64,000 bases of DNA, taken from assembly GCA_017651645.1 (NCBI GenBank), contig JAGCCO010000002.1:1-64000 (forward strand). Direction: 5' to 3'. Under the pieces are notes generated by a model, which saw nothing but the letters and a program-made list of their open reading frames with translations, was not told the origin of the DNA and made no database searches. Position 1 is the stretch's first letter. Each line of letters starts with the position of its first letter. Position numbers and translations under genes: made by a program. Of the stretch, positions 6,165-13,549 are shown piece after piece. Source of the stretch: Bacteroidales bacterium. GTDB lineage: Bacteria > Bacteroidota > Bacteroidia > Bacteroidales > F082.

Positions 6165-8564
6165 ATGGAGAACCTAAAATACAAATTGTCAGAAATTGCA
6201 GATTGGGCAAATAATGATTCTGAAGTAACAATTCCAGCCCTACAGAGAGGCCTTGTTTGGAAGCCCAGCCAAGTTGAATTATTATGGGATTCTATTCTTC
6301 GTGGCTTCCCAATAGGCTCTTTTATGCTTTCAGACATCACTGATGAGATTGACAAAGGAAAGTATTATTTAATGGACGGCCAACAACGTTTCAATGCCAT
6401 TAGTCTTGGTTACAACACAGTTCCTGATGCCAGAGCCGTCTTGTGGATAGATCTTGAGCCTCCCACCAATAACAATTCCACACGAATGTTTTGGGTAAAA
6501 GCCACAACAATTCCTCATCCCTGGGGCTTTAAGAACGACGATGAATGCAGCCGCCTAAACACATACGAAAAGCGTGAAGCGCTTAAAACCTTTGAACTTC
6601 AGGGTAATATATACAATCGTGAGTTTTCTTTGAAGGAAACTTGGCCTGTTGAAGCTAATTGCCCAATACCTCTTTGGTGCTTATTGGAAGCCTCTAAAAG
6701 CCCCTTTTATGATGCAGAAGCCTTTCTGCAAAAGACAATAGAGTTATTTATGGCAACTGATTTTTCATATCGGCATAGAATCCGTTTTAGTGAAAAGGCT
6801 TGTAGATACCTGAAAGAAGAATTGTACCCTTCTTTTGTCGCCCTTAAGAACTATACTATCAATTGCAATCATCTTCCTAAAGAAGTAATGGAATCTGAAA
6901 CTGAAAACGCAAAAGATTCAACCGAACAGTCAACCCTCGAAGTGTTATTTACAAGGCTTAACACTGGCGGAACAGCTATTTCAAGAGATGACCTGAATTA
7001 TTCAGCGATCAAAGCTTATTGGCCCTCGATAAAAGACATAAATGACGAACTTGCTGAAAAATACATGAGTCCGTCAAAACTCGTAATGCTTGCATTCCGT
7101 TTAGGACTTACAGACGTAAATGATGCTTCTCTAAAAAACGAATTAAGTATTCGGCAGATTCGCAGCCTCGCTAAAATAGAATCAGAACGAAACAAAATCG
7201 AGTGCCTTTATAAGTGTGAATATTTGGAGTTCATCCTTAAAAAAATAGATGAATGGCTGGGTGTGTATCCCAAAAGTCCAGATAGCACACCAAGTGTATT
7301 GCGTACAAGTATTGCAAGAAACTCTCCTGACGTTTATTTATTACTAATGTTTTTCGCCTACGAAAACATCATTTCTCCTATAGAGCTAACCGCCTCTCAG
7401 ATTAAGGCTCTTGCATTCTGTCTCCATTGGTTTGCAAACGACAAAAAGGGGTGTGTGCAAGAGGTATTCACTCGTTGCAAAAGCGGAATAAACGCCGCCA
7501 ATGTGCAAGCGGCATTAAGCAGACTTATGCACGATTGCAAACTGTTGCATATTTATTCACCTGAAGATGTTGAGAGGTTTATTGAAATCGAAGCCTCTGA
7601 AAAATGGCAATTATGGCAAGTTTTACCTCCTGCCGCACAGGAGTTCTTTAATCGTATTTTCTGGTACGGTAACGCAGAGGCAAAAGAAATGCTGTTATAT
7701 GCGCAACGACAGTATCTAAACACCCACTTCTCAAATTATGACCCGGCCAGGCAGGATTTGTGGGCAGAATACAATCGTCCATGGGATTTTGATCATATTG
7801 TTGCGCAAGACAGAGTTATTGGAAAACGAGAAAAATATCGTGAGTTTGATAAAATCTGGCTTAACAGCATAGGAAACATTGCCGCTATTTCCTATGAAGC
7901 CAATCGCAGCAAGAGCAATGGATTGCAATTTGATGAATATCAAAGCAACGAAGATGCTTTGTTATATGATAGGCGGATTGAAGCTTTGCCATTTGAAATC
8001 ACGCGCTATCAGTCTGAAAGTGGTGATTTTGCAAATATCACCTACGAGCGATTCTGCAATATCTATGGCGTCACATACAACACGATGAAAGTCCTTTTGG
8101 AAAACACAATTCTTTCCAACACCCTGCAACAACGAAAAGACTTGTTTATGAAAATAAAGGAGCAACTTCCAGACTCGGTGTTCTGCTTTGCAGCGTCAGA
8201 CTTAAAAGACCATCTGCTTACAAGAGAACAGGATTGGGCACGAGAATGGATAGGAGTGGGATTTGAAATAAGCGATTACTTTGTGTGTTGTGAATGGGAT
8301 GCCAGAAAAAATGAAGAGAAACCGATTGACGTTGAAATCGGTATCAGAAAGATCCCAGAAACCATGATCACTAAAGAAAAGTTGGATAAAGTAGCCGATT
8401 TAAGCATTGATGGATATGAGAAAATTACAAACAACGATTGGTGGTATTATTGGAAAGATGCCAGCGATATGATGGAAGTTGACCAAATCGTTGAAGAGAT
8501 GAGATTTCTGGAGTCAAAGTTGAAAAAACATAGGCTTGTTCCAAATCCTCAATTTTTTTCATAA
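6165..8564 (+). CDS. DUF262-DUF1524 protein (GmrSD-like)
   Basis: A 799-residue protein. The N-terminus holds a DUF262 (ParB/Srx-like) domain: VTIPALQRGLVWKPSQVELLWDSILRGFPIGSFML at about residues 20-60 and the diagnostic YLMDGQQRFNAI at about 68-80. A DUF1524-type HNH nuclease region lies around residues 525-590: WDFDHIVAQD, then LNSIGNIAAISYEANRSKSNG, with the catalytic His and the conserved Asn residues. This layout is that of GmrSD/SspE/BrxU-like proteins, in which DUF262 binds or hydrolyses nucleotide and DUF1524 cuts DNA, often phage DNA with modified bases. A role as a modification-dependent restriction factor is therefore inferred. The extra C-terminal ~180 residues are unassigned. 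It is a single-gene unit between two hairpin elements. Confidence 0.85.
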   Translation: MENLKYKLSEIADWANNDSEVTIPALQRGLVWKPSQVELLWDSILRGFPIGSFMLSDITDEIDKGKYYLMDGQQRFNAISLGYNTVPDARAVLWIDLEPPTNNNSTRMFWVKATTIPHPWGFKNDDECSRLNTYEKREALKTFELQGNIYNREFSLKETWPVEANCPIPLWCLLEASKSPFYDAEAFLQKTIELFMATDFSYRHRIRFSEKACRYLKEELYPSFVALKNYTINCNHLPKEVMESETENAKDSTEQSTLEVLFTRLNTGGTAISRDDLNYSAIKAYWPSIKDINDELAEKYMSPSKLVMLAFRLGLTDVNDASLKNELSIRQIRSLAKIESERNKIECLYKCEYLEFILKKIDEWLGVYPKSPDSTPSVLRTSIARNSPDVYLLLMFFAYENIISPIELTASQIKALAFCLHWFANDKKGCVQEVFTRCKSGINAANVQAALSRLMHDCKLLHIYSPEDVERFIEIEASEKWQLWQVLPPAAQEFFNRIFWYGNAEAKEMLLYAQRQYLNTHFSNYDPARQDLWAEYNRPWDFDHIVAQDRVIGKREKYREFDKIWLNSIGNIAAISYEANRSKSNGLQFDEYQSNEDALLYDRRIEALPFEITRYQSESGDFANITYERFCNIYGVTYNTMKVLLENTILSNTLQQRKDLFMKIKEQLPDSVFCFAASDLKDHLLTREQDWAREWIGVGFEISDYFVCCEWDARKNEEKPIDVEIGIRKIPETMITKEKLDKVADLSIDGYEKITNNDWWYYWKDASDMMEVDQIVEEMRFLESKLKKHRLVPNPQFFS

Positions 8565-8579
8565 TCTGTGAATCTCTCA

Positions 8580-8622
8580 AAGCCTGTGCTTCAATTCGGC
8601 ACAGGCTTTCTTTTTCTTTGCA
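8580..8622 (+). repeat. Array element R5
   Basis: AGCCTGTGC (8581-8589) pairs with GCACAGGCT (8599-8607), followed by TTTCTTTTTCTTTGCA. It lies 15 bases after the DUF262 gene stop and 26 bases before the next ATG, the tightest fit to a terminator-plus-promoter joint. Confidence 0.8.
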
Positions 8623-8647
8623 GCATAAATCATCAAAACTGCAAACT

Positions 8648-9646
8648 ATGACTTATAGTGAATTGTTACACTCCGTCAGTTTCGACGAAATTATGCCGTA
8701 CATGGAAAAGTACCATGGCCACACAAGATGCACCGCCCATTATAAGATGCACTACGACATGCTTCGGCTGCTCACCCCGCATCGGGAAGAAGACGATAAC
8801 GCCACGGCCGCCATCACCAATGCTGAACTCGATTACGATTGGGAAGTTCCACATCTCGACGGTTATCCATTGGAAGGTGATTTGTGGGAAGTCAGTTTGG
8901 CCAAAGAACTCATCATCGCGCCTGATGTAGATGCCACTCCCGCCGAAATCGCCATGTGTTGCCTGTGGCATACTTCATTCTTTGGCTTTACACGAGAACA
9001 AGTCGATGAGCTCAACGAGAAGGATGAGTACTATATTCGAGACTTGCTCGATACCGACATTATCAGAGACAAAGCAACCCGCTTAACCCGATTGATTGAA
9101 GAAGCTGGTGGAAAGGTGCCTTCCAAAAGCGAAATGTTTCAGTTTTTTCGTAAGGAATACCGTGTCGATATAGCGAGGCAAAAAAGAGCGCGACTCTTAA
9201 TGCCATTTGTTAAGAATCCCAAAAAGACGAAGGGGATCGAACGTAACAAATCCAATCGCTATTATCGGCAAAGGATTGTCTCAATTGGGACATTCATTAA
9301 AGCCTGTCTCCCTATTCAATGCGATGGCGTTTCCATTACCGACTTATGTAAGCTTTTCTATTCCCCTCATCTAAACTTCTTTAAATACCAGTCTTACACA
9401 GGCAACTATCAGGAAAGAACCTCTTGGATGATGGATTTGATTGCCAAATACAATGCCTTCGACAATGGAGTCCTTCCCAATGTGATGGTTTGCCTCGCGG
9501 TCGCTCCTGAGCATCCCTTTGCCGAAAGTGAACACGCTTTGCTGAATCAAATCGCGGCGTTATGTCCGGGCAAGATGACCTACATGATCAAGACCGATGA
9601 GCATTTAGGCCAGGAATTAAAAATGAACGTTGCTTTTTATGAATAA
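8648..9646 (+). CDS. Bacteroidales hypothetical protein (possibly DUF6557-like)
   Basis: A 332-residue soluble protein. The N-terminus (MTYSELLHSVSFDEIMPYMEKYHG) and the segment with WEVPHLDGYPLEGDLWEVSLAKELII and CLWHTSFFGFT resemble a Bacteroidales family of unknown function that I tentatively associate with DUF6557; this is memory and may be wrong. The C-terminal half is basic (RQKRARLLMPFVKNPKKTKGIERNKSNRYYRQR) and may touch nucleic acid. The ATG at 8648 is chosen because an earlier in-frame start lies inside the R5 repeat. It heads a four-gene unit ending at 11499. Confidence 0.65.
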   Translation: MTYSELLHSVSFDEIMPYMEKYHGHTRCTAHYKMHYDMLRLLTPHREEDDNATAAITNAELDYDWEVPHLDGYPLEGDLWEVSLAKELIIAPDVDATPAEIAMCCLWHTSFFGFTREQVDELNEKDEYYIRDLLDTDIIRDKATRLTRLIEEAGGKVPSKSEMFQFFRKEYRVDIARQKRARLLMPFVKNPKKTKGIERNKSNRYYRQRIVSIGTFIKACLPIQCDGVSITDLCKLFYSPHLNFFKYQSYTGNYQERTSWMMDLIAKYNAFDNGVLPNVMVCLAVAPEHPFAESEHALLNQIAALCPGKMTYMIKTDEHLGQELKMNVAFYE

Positions 9647-9675
9647 TTGATAGTCAAACTAATAAACAAACACTG

Positions 9676-10431
9676 ATGAAAGAAAAAACTCTACATGTGG
9701 TAAATGGAATGTCCGCAAGATACACACTAAGAAAAGGGTTTGAGTTGATGAATATGAAAGAAAACATAGTGTACCTTCCGATTGACTTTTCAATTGGATA
9801 TATACCCAAAGATTTTTCCGATAAAGAATTATGTTTTGCTTTGGCCTCACAAAACAATATTAAAGCATTTGATGCACTGAAAAAATTCGTCACAACTGAT
9901 TATTCTGTTTATAACAAAGTAATTGTATGGCACGGTTGGTCTGCGTATGATTTGTTACTATTATACCTGATGTCAGTTCTGGTTAAAGAAAATCTCTATC
10001 AAGTGGATATTAGAGATTGTGAAGCCTTAATAAAAAAACAACGTTGTGAGTATCCTGATATGGGATATGTAAGTCCATATAATGTTTTTGAATACAATAT
10101 GATCTCATTAGCAAAGCCTATAAGTGAACAAGAACAGATTTATTATCAAAAACGATGGCATAGATGGACCAATAGTAAAACAACCTATCGTTTCAGCTCA
10201 TCAAAAACGGGCATTATTAAAGAATATCCGAATGATTATTTTGATAATGACATTGTTGATGCTGTAAAAAAGTATTCTAGTTTAATGCATGTTGTAGGTG
10301 AGGTTATGTGGAAATACTATGATTTGTTTATACCCGATTCAATCATTTATAATAGGCTTAATCAATTGTATTGGAAAGATATGTTCCGTTTAACAATTAC
10401 TATTAACGAAGAAAAAAACGAAACGTTATGA
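9676..10431 (+). CDS. DUF1835/DUF3658-like protein
   Basis: A 251-residue protein. The start (LHVVNGMSARYTLRKGFEL) resembles the HIVNGDS..A..L opening of DUF1835 proteins. The later RWHRWTNSKTTYRFSSSKTGIIKEYPNDYFDNDIVDAVK matches the W..L..ENS.LR....G...P.DYFD..I pattern of DUF3658. These two domains usually occur together in proteins of unknown function; the first has a Rossmann-like feel with an early Gly-x-Ser. It begins 29 bases after its neighbour. Its stop overlaps the next start in ATGA (10428-10431), so the two genes are probably translationally coupled. Confidence 0.6.
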   Translation: MKEKTLHVVNGMSARYTLRKGFELMNMKENIVYLPIDFSIGYIPKDFSDKELCFALASQNNIKAFDALKKFVTTDYSVYNKVIVWHGWSAYDLLLLYLMSVLVKENLYQVDIRDCEALIKKQRCEYPDMGYVSPYNVFEYNMISLAKPISEQEQIYYQKRWHRWTNSKTTYRFSSSKTGIIKEYPNDYFDNDIVDAVKKYSSLMHVVGEVMWKYYDLFIPDSIIYNRLNQLYWKDMFRLTITINEEKNETL

Positions 10432-11093
10432 ACATCAAAGATTTATTACAAGATGATGCCTTAAAGGCACTTGAAGACCAAATCATCATGTCGTTTGAAG
10501 GATGTTGGAGCAAAGACCACGACTACACCGACGAGCGTAGTCTTATCCAGGTCAGGCAAAACATCATCAACCATCGTGTGCTGCAACATCAGGATTTGTT
10601 GCTGCCCGACATCATAGCCTTCAATGACGCGATGCGCGAGGCTTTACGTGAAATGTTCGACAAAGCCCACGCCGTGTATGAAGCCAACAAAGGCTTTGGT
10701 GAAGATTTAGAGGTTGAGGCTTGCTGCTACCTCAGCAATGACTATCCGGCATTACACCCCGTGCAAGGCGAGGACCGTCAAGATCTTTGGAATGCTTTGC
10801 AGGATTCTGGATGGAACCTGCTGTATGAAGGCGGCGTTGCCTTTCCTCTCCAATTGAGAGGGAACGGCGACCCTAATTCCAACGATTTTGAAGAATTCAT
10901 CGGTATGAAGTGTCCGCCGCCCAACTGGAACGAAGGCCTTGACCAGGAACTGACCAAAGACCTACATCTGATTGATGCCTTCCACAACCTGTTCGACCAC
11001 ACGGATTTTGCCATTACTGATTTCATCTATTGCCGTGAGTTTTACTACGAAATCAAATTTGAGTTCCGTAATGAAGCACAGCAAAACCATTGA
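10428..11093 (+). CDS. Acidic hypothetical protein
   Basis: A 221-residue acidic protein with no family I can name. It is rich in Asp/Glu and aromatic residues, has a long helical middle (NDAMREALREMFDKAHAVYEANKGFG) and a C-terminal pattern (FHNLFDHTDFAITDFIYCREFYYEIKFEF) that resembles the end of a compact alpha/beta fold. No signal peptide or membrane helix is present. Its start overlaps the DUF1835-like gene by 4 bases (ATGA) and its end overlaps the next gene by 23 bases, so all three are likely translated from one message. Confidence 0.65.
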   Translation: MNIKDLLQDDALKALEDQIIMSFEGCWSKDHDYTDERSLIQVRQNIINHRVLQHQDLLLPDIIAFNDAMREALREMFDKAHAVYEANKGFGEDLEVEACCYLSNDYPALHPVQGEDRQDLWNALQDSGWNLLYEGGVAFPLQLRGNGDPNSNDFEEFIGMKCPPPNWNEGLDQELTKDLHLIDAFHNLFDHTDFAITDFIYCREFYYEIKFEFRNEAQQNH

Positions 11094-11499
11094 CACGGCC
11101 ACAATAGCCCGTCTGCTCAGTCACGAGGATGAGCACGGAATGGGTCGTGTCTTCATGTATGCCTTCGTCAATGAAGTTATAAGGCAGAAAAGGCCATTCT
11201 CTTTCGATTGTGAAACCGCCCAGGTAAACCCTGACATGATGATTGTTGACAATCAGGGGAGAACTATCACCGTTGAGTATAAACGCAATCGGCTCAACTT
11301 AACCCTAAATGATCAGCATACCGAAGCCCTTTCGCACATTGAATACACAGGCAAAGCCTGTCGTCAAGTAATTCTTGCCTGGCTTTCTGCCTGCATCCGA
11401 TACACTTCGTTGCAACCTGAACTTCGGAATGAGCTAACTAGATATGTCAAATCCATTCAAAAAAGGGTTTGGCTTATAAAAGTTTTGCCTGTGCATTAA
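11071..11499 (+). CDS. Hypothetical protein with possible nuclease fold, 3' end fused to repeat
   Basis: A 142-residue protein. The central QVNPDMMIVDNQGRTITVEYKRNRLNLTL has the look of a short PD-(D/E)XK core (PDMMIVD...ITVEYKR), which would make this a small nuclease-fold protein; the assignment is weak. The start at 11071 is preferred over further-upstream in-frame codons because those lie deep inside the preceding gene. The last codons, Leu-Pro-Val-His-stop, are formed by the left arm of hairpin element R6, so the natural C-terminus may have been trimmed or replaced when the element joined here. Confidence 0.6.
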   Translation: MKHSKTIDTATIARLLSHEDEHGMGRVFMYAFVNEVIRQKRPFSFDCETAQVNPDMMIVDNQGRTITVEYKRNRLNLTLNDQHTEALSHIEYTGKACRQVILAWLSACIRYTSLQPELRNELTRYVKSIQKRVWLIKVLPVH

Positions 11500-11527
11500 T
11501 TCGGCACAATCTTTTTGTTATCTTTGC
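11487..11527 (+). repeat. Array element R6, degenerate
   Basis: The left arm GCCTGTGC (11487-11494) is intact, but the right arm keeps only GCACA (11504-11508). It is followed by T-rich sequence with an exact -7 box TATCTTTG (11519-11526), 18 bases before the next ATG. The upstream stop codon TAA (11497-11499) lies in the loop. Confidence 0.65.
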
Positions 11528-11544
11528 CGCATAATATCAAACCC

Positions 11545-12528
11545 ATGGAAAACCAAATTGTCATATACCAAACCGACAATGGGCAGACTGCCATTGATGT
11601 CAGGCTGGAAAATGATACTGTTTGGCTGACTCAGGCTCAAATGGCAGAACTATTTCAGTCAGATAGAACTACAATTGTCCGCCACATAAATAATATTTAC
11701 AAGGATGAAGAATTGGAGCGAGAGGCAACCTGTGCAAAAATTGCACAAGTTCAAACAGAAGGGAAAAGGCAGGTTACCAGAACCATTCCATACTACAATT
11801 TGGATTTGATCATTTCTGTTGGGTATAGAGTAAACTCAAAAAGAGGTATAAAATTCCGTCAATGGGCCAACAAGGTTCTGAAAGACTATCTGCTGAAAGG
11901 TTATGCTGTGAATGAGAGACTCCGAAAAAGCCAAATCGGCGAACTCCGCCAGTTGGTGCAAATGGTAGGTCGAACACTGCAAAACCAGCCCTTGCTGAAC
12001 AACGACGAGAATCTAGCTCTGTTTGACATCGTTGTGGATTATACCTATGCCCTTGATACGCTTGATGATTATGACTACCAACGGTTAGGAGTGAAAGAAA
12101 CCACCCAAGAGGAGAAGTTTCAAGCCACCTATGACAACGCTATGCAAGCAATAGGAGCTTTGCGCGAGAAATTTGGTGGCAGCACACTTTTCGGCAATGA
12201 GAAAGATGATTCCTTCAAGAGCAGCATTGGTCAAATCTATCAGACTTTTGGCGGTGAAGATTTATATCCGAGTGTGGAAGAGAAAGCGGCCATGCTGCTG
12301 TATCTCGTCACCAAAAACCATTCGTTCAGCGACGGCAATAAGCGTATTGCCGCCACGCTGTTCCTTTGGTTCCTCAACAACAATGGCATTCTCTACCGAG
12401 AAGACGGCAGCAAGCGCATCGCCGACAACACTTTGGTTGCACTAACTCTTATGATCGCCGAAAGCAAGCCCGAAGAAAAGGATGTTATGGTAAAGGTGGT
12501 GGTGAACCTTATCAATCAGAAAAACTAA
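11545..12528 (+). CDS. RhuM-like DNA-binding domain fused to Fic/DOC domain
   Basis: A 327-residue protein. Residues about 1-130 match the RhuM virulence-protein family: VIYQTDNGQTAIDVRLENDTVWLTQAQMAELFQ, a helix-turn-helix-like DRTTIVRHINN, and SVGYRVNSKRGIKFRQWANKVLKDYLLKGY. Residues about 150-320 form a Fic/DOC domain, with the motif HSFSDGNKRIAATLFLWFL (consensus HxFx[D/E]GNxxR) intact, so nucleotidyl or phosphoryl transfer is plausible. Fic/DOC proteins modify target proteins and are often toxins or regulators. The fusion is known in gut Bacteroidota. No separate inhibitory helix motif is obvious. It follows R6 by 18 bases and precedes the WYL gene by 5 bases. Confidence 0.85.
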   Translation: MENQIVIYQTDNGQTAIDVRLENDTVWLTQAQMAELFQSDRTTIVRHINNIYKDEELEREATCAKIAQVQTEGKRQVTRTIPYYNLDLIISVGYRVNSKRGIKFRQWANKVLKDYLLKGYAVNERLRKSQIGELRQLVQMVGRTLQNQPLLNNDENLALFDIVVDYTYALDTLDDYDYQRLGVKETTQEEKFQATYDNAMQAIGALREKFGGSTLFGNEKDDSFKSSIGQIYQTFGGEDLYPSVEEKAAMLLYLVTKNHSFSDGNKRIAATLFLWFLNNNGILYREDGSKRIADNTLVALTLMIAESKPEEKDVMVKVVVNLINQKN

Positions 12529-12533
12529 AAAAC

Positions 12534-13442
12534 ATGTCCAAAAGCCAAATCAACAAATACGTCTGGCTTGTAGAGACCCTCTACAAAGCCAAGAAGATCA
12601 CCCTTAAGGAAATCAACCGGCGGTGGCTGGAAACCGATTTAAGCGAAGGCTTGGAGATTCCTCGTCGCACTTTCCACACATGGAAAAACGAAGTGGAGGA
12701 TCTGTTCGACCTCATCATTAAGTGTGACAAACGTGACGGCGACCGCTACTTTATTGAGAATCGTGAAGTGCTTGAAGATGACGGCCTGCAACGCTGGCTG
12801 CTCAATACCATGTCGGTCAACAATACACTGCTCGAAAACAAAACCCTCAGCGACCGCATTCTGCTGGAAAATATTCCCTCTGGCCAAGATTTCCTTGCCA
12901 CGGTAATGAAAGCAATGAAGAAAAGTAAATTGTTGGAGATCACATATAAAGGCTATTGGAGCGAACACGAGCACACTTTTCCTGTCGCTCCGTATTGTGT
13001 GAAGCTTTTCCGTCAACGCTGGTACTTGGTGGGTAACAGCATCAATGAGGACAGAATCAGAATCTATTCCTTGGACCGCGTTCTGGAAGCCAAAATGACG
13101 GAAGAGCCTTTCAGATACCCTGATGATTTCTGCCCTGAGGTCTATTTTGAAGGTTGTTTCGGCGTGATACGTGGTGATGGTACCGAGGTCGAGACGGTGA
13201 AACTGAAAGTCCAAGCCGATCAAGCCAACTATTTGCGCTCCTTGCCCTTGCATCATTCGCAGAAGGAACTAGTGCGCACGGGTGACTACAGCATTTTCTC
13301 CGTTGAGGTGCGTCCTACCTTCGACTTCCAGCAAGAACTCCTTTGGAACGGCGATGCCCTCGAAGTGCTTGAACCGCTTTGGCTGCGGAAGGAGATGGCG
13401 GGAATGGTGAAGCGGATGGGGAATAATTACACAAAGAAATAA
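12534..13442 (+). CDS. WYL-domain regulator
   Basis: A 302-residue protein. The N-terminus is a winged-helix-like region (INKYVWLVETLYKAKKITLKEINRRWLE, then IPRRTFHTWKNEVEDLF). A WYL domain follows at about residues 125-205 (KAMKKSKLLEITYKGYWSEHEHTFPVAPYCVKLFRQRWYLVGNS), with the Trp-Tyr-Leu of the name in RWYLVG. The C-terminus is the usual WCX-like beta domain. WYL proteins are ligand-sensing transcription regulators often found beside defence genes. The ATG at 12534 is 5 bases after the RhuM-Fic stop, implying co-expression; an upstream in-frame extension would overlap that gene. It closes the accessory array. Confidence 0.85.
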   Translation: MSKSQINKYVWLVETLYKAKKITLKEINRRWLETDLSEGLEIPRRTFHTWKNEVEDLFDLIIKCDKRDGDRYFIENREVLEDDGLQRWLLNTMSVNNTLLENKTLSDRILLENIPSGQDFLATVMKAMKKSKLLEITYKGYWSEHEHTFPVAPYCVKLFRQRWYLVGNSINEDRIRIYSLDRVLEAKMTEEPFRYPDDFCPEVYFEGCFGVIRGDGTEVETVKLKVQADQANYLRSLPLHHSQKELVRTGDYSIFSVEVRPTFDFQQELLWNGDALEVLEPLWLRKEMAGMVKRMGNNYTKK

Positions 13443-13451
13443 TCCCAACAT

Positions 13452-13483
13452 CTTGCGCCATTCCGGGAAATTCCTTATTTTTG
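13452..13483 (+). promoter_or_regulatory. dnaE promoter
   Basis: CTTG at 13452-13455 and TATTTTTG at 13476-13483 are 20 bases apart, a good match to the -33/-7 layout. The dnaE ATG is at 13550. The leader in between carries AT-rich simple repeats of the CAATT type. Confidence 0.55.
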
Positions 13484-13549
13484 AAGGCTGAAAACTAGAG
13501 CAGAACCCGCCCTAATTTTCAATTATAAATTCTCAATTGTCAATTGATT

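Noticed and set aside
1267..11527. Repeated hairpins as integron attC sites
   Set aside because: I see no consistent core sites of the RYYYAAC/GTTRRRY type, no integrase gene, and the elements fit terminator plus promoter geometry. Kept as a cassette-like array of unknown mechanism.
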